A DNA stretch of 64,000 nt from Corbicula japonica (GCA_038501625.1 JAZAYU010000264.1:620001-684000), one strand, 5' to 3'; shown: positions 51,801-55,519, numbered from the stretch's first letter. Translations and numbers: made by a program. The notes: generated by a model not told the origin, from the sequence alone.

Positions 51801-52162
51801 GTTTAAATGCAAAGTTTGCTGCAGTTAATAGTCAGCAACCATATAGTCAGACTACTACACAGTATGGTAGCGTAAATAGTCAGTTACACTTTTCTCATCC
51901 CACCGTAGGTGGTAGCGGAGATTCTAGTGACTTTCCGGACCTCCCACCTCCACCCTCAGAGGCGGAGCTTATGGAATTGGAAAATTTCTCTGTGCCAAAT
52001 GAAAACACTCAACAAAGACAAACTCACGATGTGCAAATGCGGAATCAACCTGTAGGGTATAACCCTTCTCCAGGTATTGACATGCGGCAGTCATTAATTT
52101 CGGAAATGAAAATGGGAAATAAGTTTCGTAAAAAGTCAAGTGACGGTGATTCTCAGTGCTAA
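7046..52162 (+). CDS. MTSS1: MTSS1/MTSS2 (MIM/ABBA) orthologue, I-BAR and WH2 protein, 5' partial
   Basis: Fourteen plus-strand exons join in one frame to about 878 codons. They are 7046-7130, 10048-10139, 13460-13534, 26020-26177, 26825-26980, 35472-35600, 37686-37814, 39666-40101, 41195-41325, 42732-42827, 45245-45268, 46920-47100, 49526-49654 and 51345-52162. Recognition rests on I-BAR strings (GSALTRLCMRHKAIEAKL, ALIEERSRFC), the TPPSSPS serine block, VRLTSVSSQDSGF, RPHTISTAYEK, RPASTAG and a C-terminal WH2 motif, all in the order known for vertebrate MTSS1. Family knowledge: the I-BAR dimer binds PI(4,5)P2-rich membrane and bends it outward, and WH2 binds G-actin, so the protein acts at filopodia, ruffles and cell junctions. 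The first roughly 70 residues of the I-BAR are not in the window. The name is by orthology; invertebrates usually have one MTSS gene, so MTSS1 and MTSS2 cannot be told apart. Phases agree at every junction, but no transcript was available. Confidence 0.95.
8445..8669. mobile_element. Family T MITE copy
   Basis: TTAACTCTTTCCTTCATATA at the left and GAGGAAGGGGTTAA at the right. TTAA stands at both edges (8445-8448 and 8666-8669). Confidence 0.8.
8823..9066. mobile_element. Family T MITE, near-consensus copy
   Basis: TTAACCCTTTCCTCCATAGA at the left and ATATGGAGGAAAGGGTTAA at the right. TTAA at 8823-8826 and 9063-9066 is a target duplication. The inverted end CCCTTTCCTCCATA matches the CCC-start, TTAA-target pattern of piggyBac elements. 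Inside, GTAGATCCAGATCAGCTGGC is mirrored by GCTGGCTGATCTGGATCTAC. There is no transposase. Confidence 0.85.
9063..9284. mobile_element. Family T MITE abutting the previous copy
   Basis: Begins at the same TTAA (9063-9066) that ends the previous copy: TTAAACACTTTACTCCATAC. It ends ATGAAGTAAAGAGTTAT. It is more diverged than its neighbour, so it is probably the older insertion. Confidence 0.75.
9626..9790. repeat. Diverged fragment related to the 145-bp-core element
   Basis: Carries ATGTCCCCTGGAGGTGGGGT, GTATATTGCTTTGCATGTCGG, ATGACCCCTATTAATTTTGA and GTAGGTCAAGGTCACAGTGA, in the same order as 16160-16400. Confidence 0.6.
9800..9928. repeat. Family T fragment, right part
   Basis: Inner CATCTGATCTGGATCTGCAC and right end TTGAAGGAAAGGGTTAA. 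Confidence 0.65.
10048..10139 (+). CDS. MTSS1: MTSS coding exon b: I-BAR helix 3 segment
   Basis: The acceptor is TATTTTTAG before 10048 and the donor is AAAG|GTATTC. The translation is S(split)-TILDNLVGPLQESMEEWKK then TVAQMDKEHAK. The PLQE.MEEWKK and DK.HAKEYK core is a hallmark of MTSS-type I-BAR domains. The exon enters with one base and leaves with one base (G), which joins AA of the next exon to make Glu. Confidence 0.95.
10452..10859. mobile_element. Double-hairpin element with CRE-like sites, copy 1
   Basis: Two foldbacks lie side by side. TTTCTTGCATACC (10452) pairs with GGTATGCAAGAAA (about 10693). AGTATCTTGCATGAG pairs with CTCATGCATGATACT (end 10859). The second foldback has long arms, from AAAATCTGTCACCTCGG to CCTCGGTGACAGATTTTT, around GGCGGGAACTCGGC. 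The first contains CACGTGAGTGACGTCACGTC and a second GTGACGTCA. A near-identical copy is at 43696-44097. Confidence 0.8.
10964..11145. repeat. Possible pogo/Tigger-like transposon fragment
   Basis: Begins TACAGTGAAACCCCCTCTTT then AACGGACACC, and contains AGTGTCCGTAATAGTGGGTT. The CAGTGAAACC start and GGACACC/GTGTCC repeats resemble ends of pogo-type elements. No matching right end was found. Confidence 0.4.
12780..13027. mobile_element. Family T MITE copy
   Basis: TTAACCCTTTATCTGCATAG at the left and TATATGGGGTAAAGGAAATG at the right. The palindrome core is present. Confidence 0.75.
13460..13534 (+). CDS. MTSS1: MTSS coding exon c: I-BAR basic loop
   Basis: The acceptor is TTATTTCAG and the donor is AAAG|GTATAA. 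The exon encodes E(split)-YKRAKQEIKKCASDTVRLQ then KKVKK. The lysine cluster at its end corresponds to the basic patch of I-BAR domains known to contact acidic phospholipid. It is 75 nt long, enters with two bases and leaves with one. Confidence 0.95.
13615..13854. mobile_element. Family T MITE copy
   Basis: TTAACCCTTTACCCCATAG at the left and ATATGGTGTAAAGGGTTAT at the right. It lies 80 nt downstream of the exon c donor. Confidence 0.8.
13971..14116. mobile_element. Family H hairpin copy
   Basis: GGCCCAAGATCATAAAACTA to GATCTTGGGCC, flanked by CAG on both sides. The left arm has several substitutions. Confidence 0.75.
15790..16159. repeat. AT-rich tandem units of about 231 bp
   Basis: The string AACTACATTTTCAAATAACT recurs at 15811 and 16042. 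Units share AAGAAATAGTTATTCATTTT and CTCTACCTCTCATACATGTT. The second unit is interrupted by the element that starts at about 16160. The same units recur 1849 bp later. Confidence 0.8.
16160..17547 (+). mobile_element. Minisatellite-bearing mobile element, copy A
   Basis: Starts ATGCCCCCCTTCGAAGAAGC, has a (GGTC)-rich patch, then five 145-bp units (GATCAATAACTAGACAACG at 16261, 16406, 16551, 16696 and 16842, with a sixth start at 16988). An AT-rich tail follows, ending GGGGGGCATTTGTGTTTGAC AAACAC CTCTTG. GTGTTT-GAC-AAACAC is a terminal hairpin. The unoccupied site TAGTAATTTATTTAATTAC exists in the neighbouring AT-rich unit (about 15916), so only zero or two bases (TT) could be duplicated on insertion. 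It resembles Helitron/Helentron-type non-autonomous elements or bivalve pearl-like elements (inference). Confidence 0.75.
16236..16990. promoter_or_regulatory. Clustered nuclear-receptor half-sites in a 145-bp array
   Basis: Each unit carries GTAGGTCAAAGGTCAAGGTC. This contains AGGTCA repeated with one spacer (DR1) and TCAAGGTCA, the extended half-site of NR5A/ERR-type receptors. The same motif is in copy B and in the 1-870 array. The motif is directly seen; any binding is untested. Confidence 0.45.
18009..19393 (+). mobile_element. Minisatellite-bearing mobile element, copy B
   Basis: The same element as copy A, displaced by 1849 bp with a 3-base deletion near 18850 and a handful of substitutions. 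It is part of the larger tandem duplication, not an independent insertion, because the flanking AT-rich units are duplicated with it. Confidence 0.8.
20110..20356. mobile_element. Family T copies, a fragment and a shortened element
   Basis: 20115-20225 holds inner family T sequence. 20226-20356 runs from TTAATTAGCCCTTTCCACC to GTGAAAAGGGTTAT with a reduced interior. Confidence 0.55.
20890..21330. repeat. Imperfect A-rich tandem repeat
   Basis: Three to four loose units of about 110 bp, sharing CTTTCTTCTGAAAAAAAA, CAACAAAAAATTGAAGG and CTTCCGTTATTAAGT-like strings. An open frame of 167 codons on the minus strand covers part of it and has no recognisable domain. Confidence 0.55.
22384..22603. 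mobile_element. Family T MITE copy
   Basis: TTAATCCTTTACTCCATAAT at the left and GTAGTAAAGGGTTAA at the right; TTAA at both edges. Confidence 0.75.
23098..23240. mobile_element. Family H hairpin, CCAAGG subtype
   Basis: GCCCAAGGTTATAAAACTGA to its inverse ending ATATCCTTGGC. Near-perfect arms meet at ATGGCAACCAGTCGCCAT. Confidence 0.8.
24270..24412. repeat. Family H hairpin, diverged copy
   Basis: CCCAATGTTATAAAACTGTG, ACCAGTCTCACAT and the right half CCAATCAGATTGTGAGATTT are recognisable; the right end is eroded. Confidence 0.5.
26020..26177 (+). CDS. MTSS1: MTSS coding exon d: I-BAR helix 4
   Basis: The acceptor is CTATTTTTAG before 26020, and the donor GTG|GTATGT gives a phase-0 exit. 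The exon encodes G(split)KQDMQTKLELAMQEVNDKY, LVFEDQEKNAVRTALIEERS and RFCHFVSCIKPVV. The ALIEER.RFC motif is strongly conserved in MTSS proteins. Its start is fixed by phase with exon c, across a 12.5-kb intron that holds the 1.85-kb duplication. Confidence 0.95.
26230..26640. repeat. 33-bp tandem repeat beside exon d
   Basis: About ten imperfect units of AGCTCAAGCTATACACTAGC then TAGAGGCTATAAC. It begins about 55 nt after the exon d donor and fills most of the 647-nt intron between exons d and e. AGCT palindromes recur throughout. Confidence 0.8.
26825..26980 (+). CDS. MTSS1: MTSS coding exon e: end of I-BAR domain
   Basis: The acceptor is TTTTTGTGAACAG before 26825 and the donor is CAG|GTGAGA. 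It is 156 nt, phase 0 at both ends. It encodes DEEVGMLTEVVHLQEIMENL then CLQADDPRSLPAASEQVIID and LKGDDTSSYKFQ. The SSEQVI.DLKG-type string closes the I-BAR in vertebrate MTSS1; here it reads ASEQVIIDLKG. Confidence 0.95.
27153..27294. mobile_element. Family H hairpin, CCAAGG subtype
   Basis: GAAGGTTATAAAACTGAG to CTCAGTTTTATGACCTTGAA. Near-perfect arms meet at GGCGACTTGTCGCC. Confidence 0.8.
27655..29751 (+). mobile_element. Helitron-like element with a 159-bp tandem core
   Basis: Opens GTGTCGCCTGCGATAGCAGG. About eleven to twelve 159-bp units follow, marked by ATCAGCATGAACAATGCCAT at 27821, 27980, 28139 and 28298. Later units are progressively more diverged. The element closes with GCAGGCGACAC (the inverse of the opening), the 16-base palindrome GTGTTCCGCGGAACAC (29726-29741), AACATT, CTAG (29748-29751) and T. 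Hairpin plus CTAG|T is a Helitron-type 3' end. There is no Rep/helicase, so it is non-autonomous. Open frames of up to 166 codons in the array come from the repeat period (159 is divisible by 3). Confidence 0.75.
30853..31047. mobile_element. Family T MITE copy
   Basis: AACCCTTTACATCATACAAC at the left and AAGTAAAGGGTTAA at the right. Confidence 0.7.
32385..32759. mobile_element. Family T MITE interrupted by a family H hairpin
   Basis: Inner GTGTAGATCGAGATCAGCAT and CTGACCTGGATCTACAGTG, then the hairpin at 32521-32666, then family T resumes (GTTGATCTTGATTTGCACTG) and ends GTAATGGGTTAA. This is a second case of H nested in T. Confidence 0.65.
32521..32666. mobile_element. Family H hairpin, nested
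   Basis: AGCTCAAGATCATAAAACTA to GATCTTGGGCC, flanked by CAG on both sides. Confidence 0.8.
33342..33585. mobile_element. Family T MITE copy
   Basis: TTAACCCCTTACTTGCGTG at the left and ATCTATGGAATAAGGTGTTAA at the right; TTAA at both edges. Confidence 0.8.
33804..34238 (+). mobile_element. Short diverged relative of the 159-bp-core element
   Basis: TGTTGCCTGTGAAAGCCGGT, about two core units (CTTAATGTTGCCTATAACTT), then the hairpin GTGTTCTTTGGAACAC, CAAATT, CTAG (34235-34238) and T. It has the same 3' layout as 27655-29751. Confidence 0.7.
34325..34542. mobile_element. Harbinger-like foldback MITE
   Basis: TTA then GGCCGGTATTCCAT at the left; ATGGAATACCGGCC then TTA at the right. The 14-bp ends are perfect inverted repeats and the whole 215 bp folds back (TTTTTCACT..CCAAAGATAT against ATATCTTTGGTAAGTGAAAA). 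TTA target duplication and GG-start ends are typical of PIF/Harbinger. A 62-codon frame inside is not a gene. Confidence 0.75.
35472..35600 (+). CDS. MTSS1: MTSS coding exon f: TPPSSPS serine-rich block
   Basis: The acceptor is TTTTATTACAG and the donor is CAACAG|GTACTT. It is 43 codons, phase 0 at both ends. It encodes TPPSSPSSLGSRKSSMCSIN and then a Ser-rich run ending HNKTIQQ. The opening TPPSSPS..SRKSS.CS is nearly identical to the segment that follows the I-BAR in vertebrate MTSS1. It is a likely phosphorylated, unstructured linker. Confidence 0.95.
35700..35787. repeat. Family H, right half only
   Basis: TTCAGCCAATCTGATGCTTG, GAGATTTGAGACTGGTCTCC and TAGTTTTATGATCTTTGGCC, with no left arm. 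It lies about 100 nt after the exon f donor. Confidence 0.6.
36111..36259. mobile_element. Family H hairpin, CCAAGG subtype
   Basis: CCCAAGGTTATAAAACTCAG to its inverse ending TTTATAACCTTTAGG. GAGATTT is duplicated in the right arm. A diverged half copy precedes it (35965-36105). Confidence 0.7.
36440..36477 (+). mobile_element. Helitron-like 3' terminus
   Basis: AGTGGGGGCATCAGTGTCTT, hairpin GTGTC-TTAG-GACAC (36457-36470), ATT, CTAG (36474-36477), T. It is closely similar to the terminus at 1056-1090 (AGGGGCATCTGTGTCC..CTAGT), so the same family. The 5' extent is unclear. Confidence 0.6.
37686..37814 (+). CDS. MTSS1: MTSS coding exon g: VRLTSVSSQDSGF block
   Basis: The acceptor is GTCTTCTGCAG and the donor is ACACAG|GTAACA. 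It is 43 codons in phase 0, starting QQATLLGSGVRLTSVSSQDS and ending NSLNLQTQ. VRL.SVSS.DSGF.SQD is the conserved MTSS motif. A longer open frame in another phase overlaps this exon and is a shadow. Confidence 0.93.
37925..38310. repeat. Degenerate family T copy with nested family H hairpin
   Basis: TATAGATCCAGATCAGCTTCC and ACTAAACTGTTCAC are family T. The hairpin at 38126-38269 (TCCAAGGTTATATAACTGAG to TTATAACCTTCAGCCC) interrupts it. Confidence 0.55.
38641..38883. mobile_element. Family T MITE copy
   Basis: TATAACCCTTCCCTTCGTATA at the left and TATATGGAGGAAAGGGATAAA at the right. The palindrome core is nearly intact. Confidence 0.8.
39268..39643. repeat. Compound family H hairpin upstream of exon h
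   Basis: Begins GGGCCCAAGATTATAAAACT, has one left arm and then four successive right-arm-like units (CCAATCAGATTCTTGAGATT and variants), and ends TTTAATGATCTAGGGC. It ends 22 nt before the exon h acceptor, leaving room for little beyond the polypyrimidine tract. Confidence 0.7.
39666..40101 (+). CDS. MTSS1: MTSS coding exon h: Thr/Pro-rich linker
   Basis: The acceptor is TTGTTTAACAG and the donor is ATAG|GTGAGG. It is 436 nt, entering in phase 0 and leaving with one base. It encodes about 145 residues rich in T, S and P. Landmarks are STWTNWPNAP, then RPHTISTAYEKSHHTRPAL, then ERPHSTMSMPYLRQS, and a proline-rich tail LPPLGPKPKSKAVAPPKVPP. The RPHTIS.AYEK..RPAL unit is conserved in vertebrate MTSS proteins. 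A hairpin repeat ends 22 nt before the acceptor and a family T element begins about 19 nt after the donor. Confidence 0.93.
40120..40358. mobile_element. Family T MITE 19 nt after the exon h donor
   Basis: TATAACCCTTTCCTCCATATA at the left and TATATGAAGGAAATGGAATA at the right. The core is near consensus. Confidence 0.8.
40650..40864. mobile_element. Family T MITE copy
   Basis: TTATTCCTTTCCTCCATATA at the left and AATGAAGGAAAGGGTTAA at the right. Confidence 0.8.
40874..40998. mobile_element. Family T, internally deleted copy
   Basis: AATAACCCTTTACTCTATTT at the left and ATATGGAAGAAAGGATTAA at the right, with only one inner arm left. It lies 10 nt from the previous copy. Confidence 0.7.
41195..41325 (+). 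CDS. MTSS1: MTSS coding exon i: linker
   Basis: The acceptor is ATTGAACAG and the donor is CCAACA|GTAGGT. It is 131 nt, entering with two bases and leaving in phase 0. It encodes GEQPVYTNLTELNVQVTGQG, SESDTDKTPTTRDPPFLPNG and SAPT. VYTNLTELN resembles the H/VYAELTEIQ-type string in the last exon. No known domain is seen. Assignment rests on splice sites, phase agreement with neighbours and non-repetitive codon use. Confidence 0.85.
41690..41785. repeat. Family T fragment
   Basis: AGCGACCAGTATAGATCCTG and GCTGATCTGGATCTAAACTG, then TATGGAGTAAAT. Confidence 0.55.
42391..42650. mobile_element. Family T MITE flanked by a 20-bp direct repeat
   Basis: TTAACCCTTTACTCCATGAG at the left and CCATGGAGTGAAGGGTTAA at the right. 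The flanks are GTCATGCCTCACCTACTGTT (42371-42390) and GTAATGCCTCACCTACTGTT (42651-42670). This is a much longer duplication than the usual TTAA. Confidence 0.8.
42732..42827 (+). CDS. MTSS1: MTSS candidate cassette exon j, with a GC donor
   Basis: The acceptor is TTTCGCAG. It is 32 codons in phase 0: FDDLDLTEAIRDLDNYTAAL then HGDFTSADRKSK. The likely donor is AAG|GCAAGA, a GC-AG type intron; no GT donor in the right phase is evident. Without splicing, the frame runs on to a stop at 42882-42884, giving a short alternative C-terminus. The L..AI.DL...TAAL pattern is shared with exon k and looks like a paralogous exon. Its 96-nt length and matching phases mean it can be skipped without changing frame. 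Confidence 0.75.
42881..43085. mobile_element. Family T MITE just downstream of exon j
   Basis: TTAAAACTTTACTCCATTTA at the left and AATGGAGTATAGGGTAAT at the right. Its left TTAA supplies the TAA stop of the exon j read-through frame. Confidence 0.75.
43519..44131. repeat. Degenerate family T copy split by the double-hairpin element
   Basis: GTAACCCTTAACTCTAATAA and GATCTAGATTTGGATACATTG are family T. The double-hairpin copy occupies 43696-44097. GTTTGCACATGGTGTAAAAGG follows. Confidence 0.5.
43696..44097. mobile_element. Double-hairpin element with CRE-like sites, copy 2
   Basis: Nearly identical to 10452-10859. The main difference is a 6-base shortening after AACGTCAATATT. It contains CACGTGAGTGACGTCACGTC and GTGACGTCATTTA. 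High identity implies recent activity. Confidence 0.8.
44503..44624. repeat. Family H hairpin, shortened copy
   Basis: GACCTGGTATCATAAACCTG to TAGTTTTATTATCTTGGGC; the central part is deleted. Confidence 0.6.
44873..45045. repeat. Family T, degenerate copy
   Basis: GCCCTTTTCTCCATGGGATA, then CAGGATCTACACTGTTCAG. The right end is lost. Confidence 0.5.
45135..45168. repeat. (GATTT)n tail
   Basis: ACCAATAAAATGATTTGATT and two more TGATT units. It looks like the simple-repeat tail of a short retroelement, whose body could be 45050-45134. It ends about 75 nt before the microexon. Confidence 0.5.
45245..45268 (+). CDS. MTSS1: MTSS candidate 24-nt microexon
   Basis: The acceptor is TTTGTTCACAG before 45245 and the donor is TTCA|GTGAGA after 45268. 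The exon encodes KRYTGYDS in phase 0 at both ends, so inclusion or skipping keeps the frame between exons j and k. If the donor is ignored, the frame continues VRPSIV and stops at 45287-45289, so an alternative last exon is possible. The two tyrosines in a basic/acidic context could be kinase targets (inference). Confidence 0.6.
45413..45645. mobile_element. Family T copy after the microexon
   Basis: TTAACCTTTACTCCGTACTG at the left, GTGTAGATCCAGACCAGATG inside; the right end is eroded. Confidence 0.65.
45988..46132. mobile_element. Family H hairpin, CCAAGG subtype
   Basis: CCTGAAGGTTATAAAGCTGA to TTTATAACCTTGGGC. Near-perfect arms. Confidence 0.8.
46162..46378. mobile_element. Family T MITE copy
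   Basis: TTAATCCTTTTCTCCATAGA at the left and ATATGGAGTAGAGGGTTAA at the right; TTAA at both edges. Confidence 0.8.
46920..47100 (+). CDS. MTSS1: MTSS coding exon k: helix and SSGYG block
   Basis: The acceptor is TTTTTACTTACAG and the donor is GGAG|GTTAGT. It is 181 nt, entering in phase 0 and leaving with one base. It encodes IQQNTLELAAAIKELEASTA, then ALECSYSDNTQASQSSLNSS, then SGYGTMDSTPAGSEDTIASG. The SSGY..(10)..SEDTI pattern matches vertebrate MTSS1. A hairpin repeat begins 15 nt after the donor. Confidence 0.92.
47115..47261. mobile_element. Family H hairpin 15 nt after the exon k donor
   Basis: GGGCCCAAGATCATAAAACC to TTTATGATCTTTGGCC. Arms have several mismatches in the centre. Confidence 0.75.
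47876..48010. mobile_element. Family T, internally deleted copy
   Basis: TTAACCCTTTACTCTATGGA at the left and ATATGCAGTGAAGGGTTAA at the right; TTAA at both edges. One inner half is missing. Confidence 0.75.
48096..48240. mobile_element. Family H hairpin copy
   Basis: GGCCCAAGATCATAAAACTA to GATCTTGGGC. Near-perfect arms meet at TGGCCACTGGTCGCCA. Confidence 0.8.
48480..48714. mobile_element. Family T MITE copy
   Basis: TTGACCCTTGACTCCATGGG at the left and ATATGGAGTAATGGTTTAA at the right. Confidence 0.75.
48913..49150. mobile_element. Family T MITE copy
   Basis: CCTAACCCTTTCCTCCATGT at the left and ATGTGAAGTAAAGGGTTTAA at the right. Confidence 0.8.
49526..49654 (+). CDS. MTSS1: MTSS coding exon l: RPASTAG block
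   Basis: The acceptor is ATCTTACTTCTAG before 49526. The exon encodes D(split)YVDTGQSEYAVRQREKYF, then TIPRNNPVIKAAFHFKRPAS and TAG. The TIPRN and KRPASTAG strings match vertebrate MTSS1. Two donors keep frame: ATGG|GTTTGA at 49654, which adds Gly-Met before Gly-Ile-Pro, or GCAG|GCATGG at 49648, which gives RPASTAGIP as in vertebrates but uses a GC donor. I give the GT form as the end. Confidence 0.88.
49856..50247. mobile_element. Cluster of family H hairpins
   Basis: A near-perfect copy (49856-50000, GGGCCCAAGATC to GATCTTGGGC), a degenerate right half (50001-50094) and a second copy (50096-50247, CTGAAGATTATAAAACTGAG to AAATCTTGGGCC), head to tail. Confidence 0.75.
50602..50841. mobile_element. 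Family T MITE copy
   Basis: TTAACCATTTCCTTGATAGA at the left and TATACGGAGGAAAGGGTTAA at the right; TTAA at both edges. Confidence 0.85.
51345..52162 (+). CDS. MTSS1: MTSS last coding exon m: proline-rich, Q/N-rich and WH2
   Basis: The acceptor is TTTATTACAG before 51345, and the stop TAA is at 52160-52162. It encodes about 272 residues. In order: GIPLSAGQLSRRSS; a class II SH3 ligand KPPPPVRR (residue ~625 of the joined partial protein); HAYAELTEIQ; a Q/N/G/Y-rich stretch (51640-51715); FPDLPPPPSEAEL (~803), which fits the FPx-hydrophobic-P EVH1 ligand rule; and MRQSLISEMKMGNKFRKKSS (~853), a WH2 motif for G-actin. The protein ends 7 residues later. A 114-codon frame inside is a shadow. Partial family T sequence lies just upstream, at about 51165-51318. 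Confidence 0.95.
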
Positions 52163-53869
52163 TACGAAGTAAAGTAGGGAGTGGCGTAGAAAACAAATAC
52201 TTTGTGATCTGTATGGAAGCCCAATATGTTATAGTAATAATGTAAGATAATTGATTTAAATATGAACTGTCATTTCCTCTGTTATTTAGTCTGCGTCACA
52301 GTTTATTGCCTTTGACAGACTGTGATTCCTCTATTACACAGAACATAATAGAATAATTCCAGCTTGACGTACGCCATCTTGCTGTGCAAGATAATATAAA
52401 AAGTATTCAAATTAATATATTTTGATCAATAATAATCAGCACAGTATTTCAAAAAATATGTTATTATTAAGAATCTGTCTATTTTAAAAGTTTTTCTGAT
52501 TATTTGACTGTTCCGTTTTAAAAGAGAATTTTTGCATACAGATTACAGGGTAATTACCAGAAGTAATGTGATTATTGAAATTGAAATCGTAAGAAGATGA
52601 TGTGATTGTTAAAGCAGACACTTTTGGGTGCTTTTTTTCTATCATGTTAATTCGTTACTCCATATATACACATATTTTATCGCATGTGTGACCAGTGTTG
52701 ATCCAGATCTACCAGCACATCAATGCCATCTGATCAGGATCTACACTGTTTGCTTTTTGATTTATAAGGTAATTTCTGACTAAAAAGTAAACTGTAAGAT
52801 CCTGTTCGGACAGCATCATTGTGCTGTCTGATCTAGATCTACACTGGTCAGATGTGTTAAAAGATGTATATATGGAGTAAAGGGATAATAAAAGCGGATA
52901 TTGATTTTTAAATTATTTTGAATTAAGTAACTCATTTTAAGCTTTTTTGTCAGTTATTTTTATTGCAGTAATAGCACATTCACTACATACTGAAGATTGC
53001 ATATATTTGTGTCCAAGTGTTTTAAGCGAGAATTTTAAAATATCATAAAGCATTACATTAGAATGTTTTACAATATTTGCTGAATATTGATTCCCAGAAT
53101 TCCTGTGAATCGGCTGGAAACTACAGACATAAACTATACACAATCTACAGAAGCTTTCAATTGATATGAGGGAAGTAGATAAAAATGTCATGAAAAACTA
53201 TCAATGAAATATGATATTCATATTTTTAGTCGTGCTTTTAAACCCATGCTGTGTCTGTGAAACATTCTAAATGGGCTTTAAGTACTTGAAAGAAGCTAGG
53301 TTACAGTTTTCTGATGAAATTCATTTTTTTCACAAAATTTTAAGTCATTTTCCATTTTTATATAAAGGGGCCTTTTTAAATAATTTGATGGTGCCTTATG
53401 ATGCTCAATGGAGTACCTATCTTAAGTTTATTTAGATTATTGAAATTTGAGACTGGTCTCTATGTAAACTAAGATCTGTCTGGGCTATTTTAATAAATTT
53501 AGTTAATGCAATTTTTTGTGTCAAACTTCCCAATGAAGAATAATTAAAAGAAAGTGTCCATTTGTATTAATTTCTGTGATGTGGGGGAAGTTTTTTTGCG
53601 GGGTGGGGGAGGTCATCGTATGGAAATAAGCAATTTAAGTCAAACTTATGACCAGCGTAGATCCAGATAACCCTGTAGAATGTGCAGTCTGTAGCATACT
53701 GAGTGAATTGATTAACCCAAGATCTTAGAAAGCAAAGTTTGTCATTAAAATTTCGTTGGCGTAGCTTTGTCTGGTGTGGGTTTTCGAGATACTGTGTGTG
53801 GTAAAGACAAGTTGTTCAGCCTCGCATTATTTCAAGTGAGCTTACCATCAACATGGTGATGGGAGAACT
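52163..53869. other. 3' UTR and 3' flank of MTSS
   Basis: There is no coding sequence. The first canonical AATAAA after the stop is at 52887-52892, at the right edge of a family T repeat (52647-52889). Another AATAAA is at 53492-53497. The transcript end cannot be chosen from the sequence alone. The rest is AT-rich and otherwise unremarkable. Confidence 0.5.
52647..52889. mobile_element. Family T MITE in the 3' flank
   Basis: TTAATTCGTTACTCCATATA at the left and TATATGGAGTAAAGGGATAAT at the right. Its right junction makes AATAAA (52887-52892). Confidence 0.8.
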
Positions 53870-54082
53870 TTAACCCTTTCATCCATAAATACGCATGTGC
53901 AACCATGCCATCCATGCCATCTGATCAGGATCTAAACTGTACGCTTTTTGATTTGTTAGGTTATCTCTGACCAAAATGTGACCAGTGCTGATCCTGATCA
54001 GACGGTACAAATGTGCCAGCTGATCTGGATCTACACTGGTCGCACATGCGTATGTATGTGTATGTATGGAGGAAAGGGTTGA
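53870..54082. mobile_element. Family T MITE copy
   Basis: TTAACCCTTTCATCCATAAA at the left and TGTATGGAGGAAAGGGTTGA at the right. A short deletion affects the left half. Confidence 0.8.
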
Positions 54083-54179
54083 TGTGTGAAATTTTGTGAC
54101 TATGATAGTGCTTCTCCTCACTTTTCTTTCTGAGGAAAAGCTTAATTCAAGTATGATTGTGAGAAGACTTAACCACTGC

Positions 54180-54545
54180 AGATGTTTGTGTGACTGTAAG
54201 TTAGCCACACCAGATGTTGGTTTAACTATAAATGAGAGGTAACCATCCAAATCCTAGTGTAACTGTAAGGGAGGTAACCACTGCAGATGTTAGTGTAACT
54301 AAGAAGAAGTGACCCTGACAGATCTATGTTAGTGTAACTGTAAGGGAGGTAACCACTGCAGATGTAAGTGTAACTAAGAAGACGTGACCTTGACAGATCT
54401 ATGTTAGTGTAACTGTAAGGGGGAAGTAACCACACCAGATGTTAGTGTAACTATAAGGGGAAGTAACTACACCAGATGTTAAGTGTAACTGTAAAGAGGA
54501 AACAACCAAAACATGTTAGTGTAACTTCATTGGAAAGTGACCACT
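54180..54545. repeat. Tandem repeat of about 35-70 bp
   Basis: Repeated GTTAGTGTAACTGTAAGGGA, GGTAACCACTGCAGATGTTA and GTGACCCTGACAGATCTATG. It is six to eight irregular units. A minus-strand frame (YTNIDLS repeats) comes from the period and is not a gene. Confidence 0.75.
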
Positions 54546-55090
54546 GCAAGGGGTTGATAAACTGGAAAAACAAACACAACAAAATCAGAATTAAATACTG
54601 TTACAGAAAAAAACTTAAGAACTAGAATAATTCAATTGTTTTTCCAGCAGGCATTCAAATATTGTTACAAAAAAGAAACTAGTTTGAGATAATTGAAAAT
54701 CACACAATTTAAAACTGTAACCTAGCTTCTTTGCAAAAGTAAGATACTCAGTTAAGAGTGGGCATGTTTATCTAACGTACCAAATATTTATTATTTTTAT
54801 TGTTTATTATATCTCTATGTACAAGAAATCCAGTTTGTAAGTTGTGTGTGCTTGTATAAGATACATTTCTTTCTTTGGATTTCTGGTGAGATATATTAAA
54901 AAGTTGCATTACAGGATACATTACCATATATTATTTCTAACTTGTTTAGTAATGGTTTTAAGTTGAACTTTACCATTTGATTTTATAAATTCATAATTGA
55001 TCTTACTGTTTGATTATTTTAGTTATTGCAGGTTAATAAGTAAAATATTGTTTTTAATATAATTTTAAATACAGGCTTTAAGATTTAAGT

Positions 55091-55338
55091 TTAAACCTTT
55101 ACCATGTTTACTCCATAGATACACCTTTAATGCATGGACGGACAGTGTAGATCCAGATCAGCTGGCACATTAGTGCTGTGTAATTAGAATCTACACTGTT
55201 TACTTTTTGATTTATTAGGTAATTTCTGACCAGATGCAACCAGTGCAGATCCAGATCAGACAGCATGGATGTTCCAGCCGATCTGGATCTACACTGGTCA
55301 CACATGTTAAAATGCGTATATATGGAGTAAAGAGTTAA
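55091..55338. mobile_element. Family T MITE copy
   Basis: Left end disturbed (TTAAACCTTTACCATGTTTA then CTCCATAGA); right end TATATGGAGTAAAGAGTTAA. Confidence 0.75.
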
Positions 55339-55519
55339 GAAACTATTTTCTTGTTTTGAGACAGTGGGTCACATATGATTCTTGTAAGGTTTTGTTGGCA
55401 TTTTCTGTTTCTCCTCAGTTCTTTACTGGAAATTGAAAACACTGTCAACCAAATACCATACAAGGTCCTTTCAAATAACCCACTGGCAAATTTGTTTGTC
55501 TGCCAATCTTAATGCTGAT

